From assembly GCA_000307305.1 (NCBI GenBank), contig DF158882.1:687291-751290 (forward strand): a stretch of 64,000 nt of DNA. Direction: 5' to 3'. This stretch comes from Enterobacteriaceae bacterium B14. Lineage in GTDB: Bacteria > Pseudomonadota > Gammaproteobacteria > Enterobacterales > Enterobacteriaceae. The notes below the pieces were generated by a model, which searched no databases, had not been told where the DNA came from, and saw only the letters and a list, made by a program, of their open reading frames with translations. The translations under genes were made by a program, and so were the position numbers. Positions within the stretch are counted from its first letter, which is position 1; every line of letters begins with the position of its first letter. Positions 11,151-20,134 of this stretch are shown here, piece after piece.

Positions 11151-12382
11151 TCGCGTATATCCTCCGTCCTGTGGGTATTGTTTTGGACGATCATCGCAAG
11201 CGGCTCCAGAATACGTTCGGCTAGAAAACGAACGCAAGGAACGGCAAGTCCGTCGCCAATCACTTTAAATGCCGACTGATACGCTGTCGGGAGGATAAAA
11301 TCATCCGGCAACCCCATTAACGCCGCTGCTTCTTTGGCCGACAACAACCGCGTTTTCACCTGGTTGCCCTTGACGACGATAATGCGAGGACGAGAAGCGC
11401 CGCCTTTCGGTGTTCTCAGGCAACCAAGAACTGCGGAGAACGTAATTTCGGTCCGTTGCCTGTTGATGCCTTTTTCCTTACGCATACGTAAATAAAGGCT
11501 GCCTGTTATTGTCTCGCCGGATGACTGCGCATTTGCAAGACGCGCCAGGTTCGCCGGTGCCATCATACTGATAAGCCGTCGTGTTTCATCGGCAGAGTGC
11601 CATAGCACGTTTTTGTCTTCAAAATCAATTAGGTCGTCCAGTTCCTTCATTCTGGCGTCAGGCGTATTGCCTGGCGACCACCAGATCCAGTCGTTGCGGG
11701 CATCTTCCGCCAGCGCATCGCAGGCGCGAAGAAGCGACTGTGAATGCCATTGCGACAAAGGTTCTTCTGAAACTAAACATGCGGGAATGGAAACATGGCG
11801 ACTAATCGCCACAAGAAATACTCGAGGCCTGGACTGTGGAAGAAAGTGCTTTGCATCAATGATTATTGCGCCATAGCGGTAGCCTGTTTTACTTAACTGA
11901 TGGCATATCGCGGCGAAATGGCTCCCTTGATCCAGCGTCAGCAAACCAAGAACATTTTCAAGAACAAGGATCGGCGGCTTACGGTTTTCCTCGCCGAGCC
12001 TGCTTATTAAATCGAGGAACGGCCATACTGCGCCGGAACGCGTGGTTTTATCTGCACTGGAATCTTTTTCGCCGATCCCTAGGCCATTACCGGCCAGCGA
12101 TAAATCCTGACAGGGGAACGATGCCCAGCTTAAATCAGCATGGTGCGGTAGGTCATTGGGGGCAATTTCGCGTACATCGCGTGTGTCGAAATGCTCATCT
12201 CCCCAGTTGTCGATATAGGTCGATACTTTTATCGGGTCCATGTCGTTGGCAAACAGGCATTGCCACTGTTTTCCCAGCCCGACCCTGGCCATACCGCCAC
12301 CCGCGAAAAACTCATAGAAACAAAATCCCGCCTCGTGAGGTTCCGTTAAATGATTGTCACTCGTAGTAGTTTTAGTGCTCAT
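11147..12382 (-). CDS. druM: DNA (cytosine-5-)-methyltransferase, DruM of Druantia type II
   Basis: A C5 cytosine methyltransferase with all main motifs: I (FFAGGGMARVGLG, near residue 25), IV with the catalytic cysteine (SFPCQDLSLAG, Cys near 91), VI (VLENVLGLL), VIII (QSRPRVFLV) and X (VIGDGLAVP). It methylates cytosine using SAM. In a defence operon it probably marks self DNA. First gene of the operon, with a 4-bp ATGA overlap into druF. The start MSTKTTTSDN at 12382 is chosen; another ATG at 12403 is possible, and neither has a strong ribosome site. In sequence it is an ordinary Dcm-like enzyme, so the druM label depends on its neighbours. A methylated-cytosine product would also explain the vsr relic at the far end of the operon. 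Confidence 0.85.
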   Translation of the reverse strand: MSTKTTTSDNHLTEPHEAGFCFYEFFAGGGMARVGLGKQWQCLFANDMDPIKVSTYIDNWGDEHFDTRDVREIAPNDLPHHADLSWASFPCQDLSLAGNGLGIGEKDSSADKTTRSGAVWPFLDLISRLGEENRKPPILVLENVLGLLTLDQGSHFAAICHQLSKTGYRYGAIIIDAKHFLPQSRPRVFLVAISRHVSIPACLVSEEPLSQWHSQSLLRACDALAEDARNDWIWWSPGNTPDARMKELDDLIDFEDKNVLWHSADETRRLISMMAPANLARLANAQSSGETITGSLYLRMRKEKGINRQRTEITFSAVLGCLRTPKGGASRPRIIVVKGNQVKTRLLSAKEAAALMGLPDDFILPTAYQSAFKVIGDGLAVPCVRFLAERILEPLAMIVQNNTHRTEDIRE

Positions 12383-12403
12383 GACCTGACCATAAAATAG
12401 CAT

Positions 12404-12957
12404 TACTGAAACGGGGCATCATTCAATTTCCTGAAAGGGGTATTCTTAATTAGATAGTTTATAAAATCATGAAGATAACATCTATATGGATAAATGTACT
12501 GATTGTGAAGAAAAACATAGGAAACGACTGAAAACAAAGACAATCCTTCCTTAAATAAATGTGGGCAGACATCACAATCGTAGACAATATCCTGTCCTCA
12601 CCCCTAGGCCTGTTCAAAGGCCTCTGGAGTGTCTCCCCGAGACCAGTTATAGAACAAGATAACCAGATCCTCGTGTTGTATGCAAAGTGGACGACTACCC
12701 GGGAGATCGCCGTAGCCTTCAAAGAAATGTATGACGCAGATGCCTCTCCTGTACTGAAAACCAGCGTATCAATGTCAGACCACAACTCCATTCTGACCAC
12801 CAGCAACCGTGAATGAGCTTTTAATGCATGTCTGATGACTGAGCTCATTTTGTCCAGATACGGAGTGCAGGATGGCTGATACTTTGAGTTGAGACTAAGA
12901 AAGTGTTGCATTTAATTCTCCATAAACATCAGGTGGTTTTTACTTTATAAGGGGGAG
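12404..12957. other. Intergenic region upstream of druM, containing insertion-sequence debris
   Basis: About 550 bp between the start of druM and the end of the Gp2-like gene. It must hold the Druantia promoter, but I cannot point to a clear -35/-10 pair. The middle carries the IS256-type transposase fragment described separately. Short complementary stretches (ATGAGCTTTT, ACTGAGCTCAT) lie near 12820-12850. An open frame on the minus strand at 12459-12911 has no recognisable protein content. Confidence 0.5.
12640..12756 (+). pseudogene. IS256-family transposase fragment
   Basis: The plus-strand frame reads ILVLYAKWTTTREIAVAF, then KEMYDADASPVL. This matches the conserved N-terminal block of IS256-family transposases (LYAKGMTTREI...FKEMYDADVSP). 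The family sequence then continues LISKVTDAV, which is absent here, so only about 39 codons remain. No start, catalytic DDE residues or terminal repeats are present at this site. It is a scar showing that an IS256-type element once entered or rearranged this junction between the Druantia cargo and the island backbone. A further relic of this family may lie at 23.36-23.43 kb. Confidence 0.75.
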
Positions 12958-13584
12958 TTAAACATCCGGGGTAATCAATACAGGGTCTGTACGGCTGCAT
13001 CCGAAGGAGCGTTCTCCGTCGCCGGAGTACTTAGTTGATTCTTTGGCCATGTAGCGAGCTCGTTGAAATATCTGATGCTGATCCTGTTCGTTTGTGTGCT
13101 TGTCGATATGCATACAGGGCAGCCGAGGGGGAAAGGCAACAAGGGAAGCATTTTGTGGATACCAGGGAAGATTTAGGGCGCTACACCATGCTTTTTGAAT
13201 GAGGTTCGCTAGGGACAGAGCACCTTCCTGTGGAGCGGAGTATTGCCCCAAAGTGTAGAACGTATCTTTATTGAGCAGCAAAAGAACATGATAGTGCTTG
13301 TTACCCGTGATACCTCCAAATTCGCGTACCCAGACATATTGGAGCGTAGTAGGGTGGACTCGTTTCCCTAGAGCAGACTTTCCCACCATCCAGGACCTGA
13401 TTTGATATTTCAGCGTCTCAAAAAATCGGGATATCACTGCGGCATCCTGTCGTGAATCTCCTCGGACGGGAAAATGCAGCACGGTGAAGATACAGGACAA
13501 TCTGGGATGTCTGAGTAATGCTGATTCAATGGTCTGTTGAATACGTTCTTCGTAGTGAGAGTTATATGTGTATCGGGAAGACAT
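12958..13584 (-). CDS. Inovirus Gp2 / YagK-YfjJ domain protein
   Basis: A 208-residue protein of the YagK/YfjJ (inovirus Gp2) family, common in CP4 and P4-like islands. The recognisable core runs from SRFFETLKYQI through VWVREFGGITGNKHYHVLLLLN. The HYH element resembles the metal-binding histidine motif of HUH replication initiators, to which this family is thought to be related. The C-terminus contains RARYMAKESTKYSGDGERSFGCSR, typical of the family. It may act in replication or excision of the island. It sits downstream of alpA on the same strand, matching the alpA-yfjJ adjacency of related elements. Confidence 0.8.
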   Translation of the reverse strand: MSSRYTYNSHYEERIQQTIESALLRHPRLSCIFTVLHFPVRGDSRQDAAVISRFFETLKYQIRSWMVGKSALGKRVHPTTLQYVWVREFGGITGNKHYHVLLLLNKDTFYTLGQYSAPQEGALSLANLIQKAWCSALNLPWYPQNASLVAFPPRLPCMHIDKHTNEQDQHQIFQRARYMAKESTKYSGDGERSFGCSRTDPVLITPDV

Positions 13585-13845
13585 GCTTTAATCCTTCTCC
13601 AGGTAAAGTGAATCCCCCGATGCCAGACGTAAGAGTACCCGCTATGGCTAATGTAGCAGGCGTATACGATCAGGGGATTAGTAGTGTGAGTTACTACTGA
13701 TTGAATGAGATATGAATGTAGTGATTGAATTAACTTATTGAATACTAATAAATCTATACCGACATCAAATCCTTTAAACCTCCTTGCTACAATTGGTGAA
13801 ATGAAGCCACTTCCACGTTATCTGTGGCGGAAAATGATTCTGGAA

Positions 13846-14067
13846 TTATCCTCTTCCTGAGGCATCAATTTTCTCTTGTAACCATGCCTCAACCTCGCTC
13901 TTGCGCCACCGTGAGCACCTGCCCAGTTTAATGGGCGCTGGGAATCGATTAGTTTTGATTAGCTGATAAATCCATTTATCTGTCACCTTCAGTAAAGTGG
14001 TAATGAAAACCATGTCCACAAGCAAGTCACTCATCAGGTCCGGGAGTACAGATGTGTTATCTAGCAT
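13846..14067 (-). CDS. alpA: AlpA-family regulator
   Basis: A 73-residue MerR-like winged-helix protein. LLKVTDKWIYQLIKTNRFP is the helix-turn-helix, and APIKLGRCSRWRKSEVEAWL is the AlpA signature. AGGAG lies 8 nt before the ATG at 14067. AlpA proteins activate excision and late genes of P4-like satellites and control intA in CP4-57. The N-terminus is about 10 residues longer than usual, so translation could also begin at the internal Met near 14034. It lies between the zinc-ribbon gene and the Gp2 gene, all on the minus strand. Confidence 0.88.
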   Translation of the reverse strand: MLDNTSVLPDLMSDLLVDMVFITTLLKVTDKWIYQLIKTNRFPAPIKLGRCSRWRKSEVEAWLQEKIDASGRG

Positions 14068-14160
14068 GTCATTTCTCCTGTTATGTTGATTAGTCAGGAG
14101 TTGAGTTCTGTTGCTCTGTATAGAGGAACGGTCATCTCCTTCACAGGATAGGGAACGATG

Positions 14161-14589
14161 TTAAAAAAGACTCCAGACAGGTTCCTTGCTGGTACCGGTG
14201 AAAGATTCAAACCCGTTTTGGTTCGCATGTTCTGGTAACTGTTCAATCAATCGAGAACAAGTCCAGTCTTCACAGGAAGGGCATTGTTTGTCGCCCTTAT
14301 AACGACGGTTACATAAAACGCAGAACCATATTCCAGCTACAGTGGCTTGTTTCATCTGCCGTTTGTATTCTCGGGGCCTTAAGGGGCAGTCGATAGCCTT
14401 AATAATGGCTACGTTGTTATGAAGGGTATGCACAAACTGTCGTACCTGATCCTGGTTTTTCGTGAGCTTAAGAGTGCTGCCACAGGCTGCACAGATAAAG
14501 CGCTCCTCCCTGTGAATTTCTTGTGTATGAGCGTTTACAAGCTCTCCATCAGCGGTTATTGCCTGGCTTATGGTTGTTAAGAGTTTCAT
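14161..14589 (-). CDS. Putative zinc-ribbon protein of P4-like islands
   Basis: A 142-residue protein with three CxxC pairs: CAAC near residue 34, CVLC near 95 and CPSC near 107. This suggests two or more zinc ribbons. The ATG at 14589 has GAGG 9 nt upstream and is preferred over a TTG two codons earlier. Small zinc-ribbon proteins are commonly found beside alpA in enterobacterial islands. Their job is not established; DNA binding or protein contacts are the usual guess. Probably co-transcribed with alpA, with a gap of about 90 bp. Confidence 0.65.
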   Translation of the reverse strand: MKLLTTISQAITADGELVNAHTQEIHREERFICAACGSTLKLTKNQDQVRQFVHTLHNNVAIIKAIDCPLRPREYKRQMKQATVAGIWFCVLCNRRYKGDKQCPSCEDWTCSRLIEQLPEHANQNGFESFTGTSKEPVWSLF

Positions 14590-15312
14590 ATTCAAAACCT
14601 CGTATTAATCATTGAAAAGAAAGTGGTGTTGTTGATTCAGAACATGAAGCTGAGACGTTAGGAGTTACTGACGAGTTACTATTGAAGAAGGTGCGACGGA
14701 ACGGTTAAAGGACAAGTGTACTGGTGCGACAGTCTCAGTCCTTAATGGAAGAGTTATGACTGGTTATCTTTCATTTTTGAATAAAAAATACTTCTCTTGA
14801 AAGGCGATAACAGTGTTTATCCAGAGCGGTTTGGTCGCATACTCCCTTTTTTCTTCCAATTAGTCATGACGAATACTAAAGAGAAAACTGCGTTAACCCA
14901 ATCAAGATTTCCTGTTTTTCTGGTTCTTACATCCCCCCTCTAGAGTTCTTTCTCTACAATCTGTCCAACTTCTCTGTACATCGAACTATATGGGTAGAAG
15001 AGCGTTTTATCATTTTTTTGTGCATTTTATTTCAATAATGAATGCGACCTGAAAAGTATCAGCGTCAGAGCTTCAACTATCATTTCTAAAGTAGCCCAGT
15101 ACCTATCTGAGTATTGAAAATCATTAATGAAAGCCTTTTTAATGATTTTTACAGGCTATGACGGTGTTTTTGGCTACGAATTGTTTGCGTGAAAACTTCA
15201 TTTTTATACTTTGAAACTTTGATATTACGACAAGAAAAAACATTATTTATACGTTATAAATACTCAGTTTCGTCTGTAAAACTACTACGTAGTAGTTGGT
15301 GCCGGAGGGAGT
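14590..15312. promoter_or_regulatory. Divergent control region between zinc-ribbon/alpA and the 327-aa gene
   Basis: A 720-bp AT-rich region with no gene that I can support. It contains a 10-bp stem hairpin (AAAATCATTA at 15117-15126 with TAATGATTTT at 15140-15149), a second dyad (TATTTATA at 15244-15251, TATAAATA at 15255-15262) and an 18-bp perfect palindrome at 15280-15297 next to the plus-strand start. It is likely to hold divergent promoters and operators. A replication origin is also possible, but I see no clear iterons. Confidence 0.45.
15280..15297. promoter_or_regulatory. 18-bp perfect palindrome, candidate operator
   Basis: AACTACTACGTAGTAGTT is identical to its reverse complement. 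It ends 15 bp before the ATG at 15313, overlapping the place where a repressor would block transcription or translation. The downstream protein ends in a ribbon-helix-helix-like segment, a fold that binds such short dyads, so autoregulation is a reasonable hypothesis. Confidence 0.5.
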
Positions 15313-16296
15313 ATGGCAGTTAGTAGCAGAGGGTATATCGTCGAAAATGATATGAGACGTGCACGTTTTTTTGCGCACTATCTAAAATATGTCAAAAATT
15401 TTGAAATAAAAGGACTGGATAAGCAGGACCCCAAAACTGTACTGGAACAGATCAACATATCCCAGCAGTGGAAGGGTAAAAGTAAGGATGTTCGGGATGT
15501 TATGATCAAAGAAATGGGTCATGCTTGTGACGAAAATCTGCTGCCCGCAACTCAGTTCGAGTGGTTACGTTCGAACATCAGAGCAACCTTCTGGCTTTGG
15601 GCATACTTATGCAAAAGTAATTTACATGAGTTAGGTTTTGATTCGGAGGCAAGTGAATGGGCGGAACCGAGTGAGACAGGAAAGCTAATCCCCTATTCCT
15701 TTATGGATGGCAGGACGGACTCGCCTTCCACGCATGAGGAGCGAATAGATCTGATAATCTCATTGTTCGACACAATAATACTGCCAGTGGCAGATGCAAA
15801 AATGCGAAAACATTCAACGATGCAAAAGTCGAAATCCCGATGGGGGGAGATCTATAACAGGCCAACTCCTGTCAAATGGTTACCAGAAAACGATGAGGAT
15901 GCATGTAAGTGGATATGGGCTACGATAAAAGAAAAGCAACAAAGCATAACTTTTCACTTATCGGGAGGGATGGGTTTAGGTAACCGAACTCTGCTTGCTA
16001 CGTGGTTTACTCCAAAGGACCATGCAGAAAGACTTCTGGCTATTCGTGGCGCCTGCGATTTATGGGAGGACTCAGACAGCAAGCAACTGCTACTGTTAAA
16101 CCTGAATAAGGCCTGGAACCAGCGTAAACTTCGTCAGTCCCGTACTGATAAAAAAGCCCTGAACAGCTACCTAAAAAATGAAACGAAGGAACATCTTGAT
16201 GAACTAGCGGCCTTTCATCACATGAGAATAAGCGACGTTCTTGAAATGCTGATCAATGAGCATTACCTGCGGATTACCGGAGATGGGGTTAAGTAA
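15313..16296 (+). CDS. Uncharacterised island protein with C-terminal ribbon-helix-helix-like segment
   Basis: A 327-residue protein that I do not recognise as a named family. GGAGGGAGT lies just before the ATG. The first 250 residues are tryptophan-rich and globular without catalytic motifs. The C-terminal 60 residues (KALNSYLKNETKEHLDELA followed by ISDVLEMLINEHY) have the strand-helix-helix spacing of a ribbon-helix-helix DNA-binding domain. The 18-bp palindrome immediately upstream would suit such a domain. It heads the plus-strand half of the island, about 120 bp before the GTPase gene. A DNA-binding regulatory role is inferred. Confidence 0.6.
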   Translation: MAVSSRGYIVENDMRRARFFAHYLKYVKNFEIKGLDKQDPKTVLEQINISQQWKGKSKDVRDVMIKEMGHACDENLLPATQFEWLRSNIRATFWLWAYLCKSNLHELGFDSEASEWAEPSETGKLIPYSFMDGRTDSPSTHEERIDLIISLFDTIILPVADAKMRKHSTMQKSKSRWGEIYNRPTPVKWLPENDEDACKWIWATIKEKQQSITFHLSGGMGLGNRTLLATWFTPKDHAERLLAIRGACDLWEDSDSKQLLLLNLNKAWNQRKLRQSRTDKKALNSYLKNETKEHLDELAAFHHMRISDVLEMLINEHYLRITGDGVK

Positions 16297-16418
16297 CCAG
16301 AACAATCTGGCTAAGCTCGACGCCCGCTAAAATAAATTCTAATTCTTTTCAGGGCTATATTACCCATGTGAATGACCGGGAAGCCAGTTTCCCGGTATGG
16401 CTTTCACAGGAGTAACCG

Positions 16419-17309
16419 ATGTCCAATATCCCTGAGCTTCAAAAGGATAGCAGCAATATCCTGCGCAACGGCCTCAGCCTGTTGCCTCCAAAGGAAACCG
16501 AAAGAATCCTCTCTCACCTTAGTAAAGCTATTCACTACCAACCTGTGATAGGCATAATGGGTAAGACTGGCGCAGGTAAGAGCTCTCTCTGTAATGCGCT
16601 GTTTCAGCAGCCTGTTTGCCTGACTCATGACTTAACCGCCTGTACCCGTGAACCTCAGCGCCTTGTACTGACCGTTGGTGAGCGCAGCATGACACTGGTT
16701 GATTTGCCTGGTGTGGGTGAAACATCTGAATACGATAAAGAATACCAGTCCCTCTATCGCAGCTTACTGAACGAACTTGATCTGATTATCTGGGTGCTGC
16801 GTGCCGACGATCGTGCGAGAACCACAGATATCGATACATATCGTGCATTGATTGAATATGGGGCTGAGCCATCTCGTTTTCTGTTTGTTTTGACGCAAGC
16901 TGATCGTGTCCCTCCGTCACCTGCCACCAGCATGCCATTGCCTTCACCAGAGCAGGTGCTATCACTGGCGATACTTAGCTCGCAGACGGCAGGGCAATTT
17001 CCCTCTTCATTTCCAATAATGGCTGTTTCATCGCACACCGGCTACAACCTGCCAGCACTTGTTGAGCTGATGGTGCATGCCTTGCCGGGACAGGCCAGCA
17101 GTGCTGTTTATCGTCAGTTAAAGTTAAAACATAAGACAGAAGAGGCTGAAGCCGCTGTCCGTCAGGCTTTTGGGAATGTTGCCGGGACGGCATTCGATAC
17201 GGTATTTAATCCCGATGCGTATTCTTCTGGCTGGGCTGTTTTACTCAGGCGGCTTCGTCGGAAATTAGTCCGTCTCGCTGAGCGGCTTTGGGGCAAGATC
17301 TTTGGTTGA
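16419..17309 (+). CDS. YeeP/YfjP-family GTPase
   Basis: A 296-residue dynamin/Era-like GTPase with G1 GKTGAGKSSLCN (near residue 50), G3 DLPGVGE (near 94) and a G4-like LTQADRV (near 158). The C-terminal 60 residues are basic and contain LLRRLRRKLVRLAERL, possibly membrane-associating. Members such as YeeP, YfjP and YkfA are fixed components of CP4-type islands, and their function is not settled. ACAGGAG lies upstream of the start. It is separated by 120 bp from the preceding gene and by about 195 bp from the WYL regulator. Confidence 0.88.
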   Translation: MSNIPELQKDSSNILRNGLSLLPPKETERILSHLSKAIHYQPVIGIMGKTGAGKSSLCNALFQQPVCLTHDLTACTREPQRLVLTVGERSMTLVDLPGVGETSEYDKEYQSLYRSLLNELDLIIWVLRADDRARTTDIDTYRALIEYGAEPSRFLFVLTQADRVPPSPATSMPLPSPEQVLSLAILSSQTAGQFPSSFPIMAVSSHTGYNLPALVELMVHALPGQASSAVYRQLKLKHKTEEAEAAVRQAFGNVAGTAFDTVFNPDAYSSGWAVLLRRLRRKLVRLAERLWGKIFG

Positions 17310-17504
17310 ATGCGTTCACCTGGACAGGATGTGTCATCGACAGGGGGAACATTTGGCCTATAACAGGATTACTCATTTATAACCAATGAATTAAGCCCGG
17401 AAGATTATTTCACTTCACCTGTTTCCTCTGGACATAACCTGTCCAACCCCTCCGGCATAATAACCTCATGAAATATCAATCTATTTATCACCAGCGGAGA
17501 CTGT

Positions 17505-18194
17505 ATGGAATCGCCAACATCAGACTCGCGTCATGATCGGATGGCAGTCAGACTTTCAGTCATTATCAGTCGATTGTTGAGTGGTGAGGCGCTGGTACTG
17601 AAATCTTTGTCAGAGGAGTTTGGTGTCTCTGAGCGCACTCTTCGCAGGGATCTACATCAGCGCCTGATACATCTTGATATATGCAATGATGATGGTGTTT
17701 ACCGGCTAAGTGAGAGCAGGCTGCGCGATCGTTCTCCCGGTGCGCTTTCATTTATCCGGGCATCGGGTATCGCCCGGATACTCCCCATCCAGGATAAGCA
17801 GTTGGTGAATATGCTGATTGATGAAAGCAGGGTATCTCCCTGCCTTATCTGGCATGCACCACTGCAATCGCATGTCACATTCCCCGAATTTTTTATGCGA
17901 TTGGTTCAGGCAATTTGCCAGAACCGACAAATTACTGTGCTCGCTAAAGGTCAGCGTTATCACGCGTTAGATCCTTATCGGCTCATTTACTACGGAGAAG
18001 AGTGGTATCTGGTTGCATGCCAGTCCAGTGAAATCCGCGTGTTTGCACTGGCTACTATCGGTGCAGTCACACTGGCTTCAGAAAAGTTCATTCAAAGGGA
18101 TGACATCAGCAGCCTGATCTCCGGTGAGGGCTTTATCACCGCACTACCGCATTTCCCGTTTATTAACGATGTCATCAATACCTTTCGGCAGTAA
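17505..18194 (+). CDS. WYL-domain transcriptional regulator (YfjR/YafY-like)
   Basis: A 229-residue regulator. The N-terminal HTH reads VLKSLSEEFGVSERTLRRDL, a DeoR-type winged helix. The C-terminal half is a WYL domain (QRYHALDPYRLIYYGEEWYLVA). WYL domains sense nucleic-acid or nucleotide ligands in several anti-phage regulators. Relatives occupy the same slot in CP4-44 and CP4-57. It may control the following plus-strand genes, or more distant cargo such as the defence operon. That is inference. Confidence 0.87.
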   Translation: MESPTSDSRHDRMAVRLSVIISRLLSGEALVLKSLSEEFGVSERTLRRDLHQRLIHLDICNDDGVYRLSESRLRDRSPGALSFIRASGIARILPIQDKQLVNMLIDESRVSPCLIWHAPLQSHVTFPEFFMRLVQAICQNRQITVLAKGQRYHALDPYRLIYYGEEWYLVACQSSEIRVFALATIGAVTLASEKFIQRDDISSLISGEGFITALPHFPFINDVINTFRQ

Positions 18195-18252
18195 ATCTGC
18201 CAGGAAAGCATATCTGCTTTCCGTTCAATACTTACGTTAAGGAGAAACACGA

Positions 18253-18798
18253 ATGAATAAATGCTTTTCAAAAAAGAGAACACTGCTTGCAGGCGTACTC
18301 AGTCTTGCAGCTTTTAATGCCACTGCAGCCTGGACGGTAAACGGTACGTTCTGTCAGGCGAACAGTGATGACGGGCGTGTGATAGTCCGGGTTAAACCCT
18401 CGACCGTGGGTTTGATTGAAATGAAGCCTCAATGCAATGGGCGCGGTGCTTTTGGACTGACCGGCAGTAATTTTGGTGTTAACGATACAGTGTATCCCTC
18501 CAGCGTGATGTGTAATGCCCAGACGCAGTTCTACACAGTGCAAACGACGATGGCGACCAAAGACATCCGCTCGATCATTAAGTCATTCAGTAAATCTGAC
18601 TCGGTTTCTGTGAATACCTTTGGCGGTACTTTTTCCGTAAATACGGCAGATTTTTCTAAAGTCTGTGCTTCCATTATCGGACAACAGGTTGCAGAAAATG
18701 ACCCGCAGGAGACATTAAAGCGGGATATGAAACGGATGGGATATGAGCAGGGGCCTGATGGTCAATGGCATAAACGCAGCCTGACGGCGACACCGTAG
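18253..18798 (+). CDS. Exported hypothetical protein of CP4-like islands
   Basis: A 181-residue protein with a clear signal peptide (basic start, then LLAGVLSLAAFNATA, cleavage before AWTV). The mature part is predicted to be periplasmic. It has four or five cysteines (FCQ, QCN, MCN, VCA) that could form disulfides and a charged C-terminus. I do not recognise a catalytic motif. AAGGAGAAA precedes the start. The next gene, 18 bp later, also encodes an exported protein, so the two are probably co-transcribed. Confidence 0.65.
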   Translation: MNKCFSKKRTLLAGVLSLAAFNATAAWTVNGTFCQANSDDGRVIVRVKPSTVGLIEMKPQCNGRGAFGLTGSNFGVNDTVYPSSVMCNAQTQFYTVQTTMATKDIRSIIKSFSKSDSVSVNTFGGTFSVNTADFSKVCASIIGQQVAENDPQETLKRDMKRMGYEQGPDGQWHKRSLTATP

Positions 18799-18816
18799 GG
18801 AAACAGGGGAATATAA

Positions 18817-19155
18817 ATGAAATTTAAAATGGTTACAGGTATGGCGCTGGCAATGGTGCTCTTTACATCACCAACAGTGCATGCTGCGCTTAACCAGCAG
18901 GATCAACTGTCAGCACTGGAAACTGCTGAGAAAATCTATGATGCCATACTGGGGAGTGGTGCAGCAGCCGATGCCCGCAGGGAGACACCGAAACAGCTAA
19001 AAGATATCAGTGACCCGGTTATACCCGGCAATAAACTCCATGTACTCGAATATACCGTGATGGACCCTGCTAACGGGGCTTATCAGCGTATTCATGTTTT
19101 AGTCAATGTCGATGGTGGCGTAGCTGGCGCTGAAATTATCTATGCTGGTCGCTAG
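18817..19155 (+). CDS. Small exported hypothetical protein
   Basis: A 112-residue protein with signal peptide MKFKMVTGMALAMVLFTS and cleavage near VHA-ALNQ. The mature domain ends in a beta-rich stretch (HVLEYTVMDPANGAYQRIHV). It follows the previous exported protein after 18 bp, with AGGGGAA before the start. No family is recognised. The pair probably acts together in the periplasm. Confidence 0.62.
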   Translation: MKFKMVTGMALAMVLFTSPTVHAALNQQDQLSALETAEKIYDAILGSGAAADARRETPKQLKDISDPVIPGNKLHVLEYTVMDPANGAYQRIHVLVNVDGGVAGAEIIYAGR

Positions 19156-19260
19156 CTCTCTCTAACGTCTTCACATAGTCAACCAACCACTTTCATTCGG
19201 GCCATGCCTCCCTCGGGACGCATGGCTTTTTGCTTTTATACCGCTTAGAAGGAATTGCCC

Positions 19261-20064
19261 ATGAAACTAGCCAGCCGCTTTGGCCGCATAAATCAGGTCC
19301 GTCGTGACCGCCCGTTAAGCCATGAAGAACTGATGCAATTCGTACCCAGCGTCTTTAGTGAAGACAAGCACGAGTCCAGAAGTGAACGCTATACCTACAT
19401 TCCCACTATTACTTTGCTGGATAACCTACAGCATGAGGGATTTCGCCCATTTTTTGCCTGCCAGACCCGCGTCCGCGATGAAAGCAAACGTGAGCATACT
19501 AAACACATGCTCCGCCTGCGCCGGGAAGGACAAATCACCGGCAAACAGGTGCCGGAAATTATCTTGTTAAACAGCCATGATGGTTCCAGTTCTTATCAGA
19601 TGTTGCCGGGATTGTTTCGGGCTGTCTGTAGCAATGGCCTGGTCTGCGGTGAGTCTTTTGGCGAAGTGCGGGTACCGCATAAAGGCAACGTGGTGGAGAG
19701 GGTTATCGAAGGAGCTTACGAGGTTCTGGGGATTTTTGATCGTGTGGAAGAAAAGCGGGATGCCATGCAATCACTTATGCTTCCGCCACCTGCACAACAG
19801 GCACTGACATATCGCTTTGGCGAGGAGCATCATCCCGTGACGGAATCACAGCTATTGGCCCCTCGTCGCTGGCAGGATGAGTCCGGAGATCTGTGGACAA
19901 CTTATCAGCGTATTCAGGAGAACCTGATCAAAGGCGGTTTGTATGGTCGCAATGCAAAAGGAGGACGCACACATACCCGTGCAATTAAAGGTATCGATGG
20001 TGATGTGAAGCTGAACCGTGCGCTGTGGGTAATGGCTGAAAATATGCTGCAACTCGCCTCATGA
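19261..20064 (+). CDS. DUF932 protein (YfjQ/YafZ-like)
   Basis: A 267-residue member of DUF932 (YkfF/YafZ/YfjQ group), also related to phage and plasmid LGT-type proteins. Recognisable family segments are PFFACQTRVRDE, LRLRREGQI, EIILLNSHDGSSSYQ and FRAVCSNGLVCGE. The ATG at 19261 is chosen over a TTG at 19255 because AAGGAA lies 8 nt upstream. No enzymatic role is known. It is a constant part of CP4-type islands, lying between the GTPase/WYL genes and radC. Confidence 0.85.
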   Translation: MKLASRFGRINQVRRDRPLSHEELMQFVPSVFSEDKHESRSERYTYIPTITLLDNLQHEGFRPFFACQTRVRDESKREHTKHMLRLRREGQITGKQVPEIILLNSHDGSSSYQMLPGLFRAVCSNGLVCGESFGEVRVPHKGNVVERVIEGAYEVLGIFDRVEEKRDAMQSLMLPPPAQQALTYRFGEEHHPVTESQLLAPRRWQDESGDLWTTYQRIQENLIKGGLYGRNAKGGRTHTRAIKGIDGDVKLNRALWVMAENMLQLAS

Positions 20065-20134
20065 ACGAAATCTCCGTGTGTGTTTATAGCCCTGTAGCTG
20101 GTAGTTACGGGGCTTTTTCTTTTAAGGAGCCACC

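Noticed and set aside
629-12382. DISARM system as the identity of the methyltransferase-helicase operon
   Set aside because: DISARM has separate drmA helicase and drmB DUF1998 genes and usually drmC (PLD). Here helicase and DUF1998 are in one giant protein, no PLD motif is present, and two unrelated large proteins lie between, as in Druantia II.
12459-12911. 150-codon minus-strand open frame upstream of druM
   Set aside because: The translation resembles no protein family and runs antisense to the IS256-type transposase fragment, which is the better explanation.
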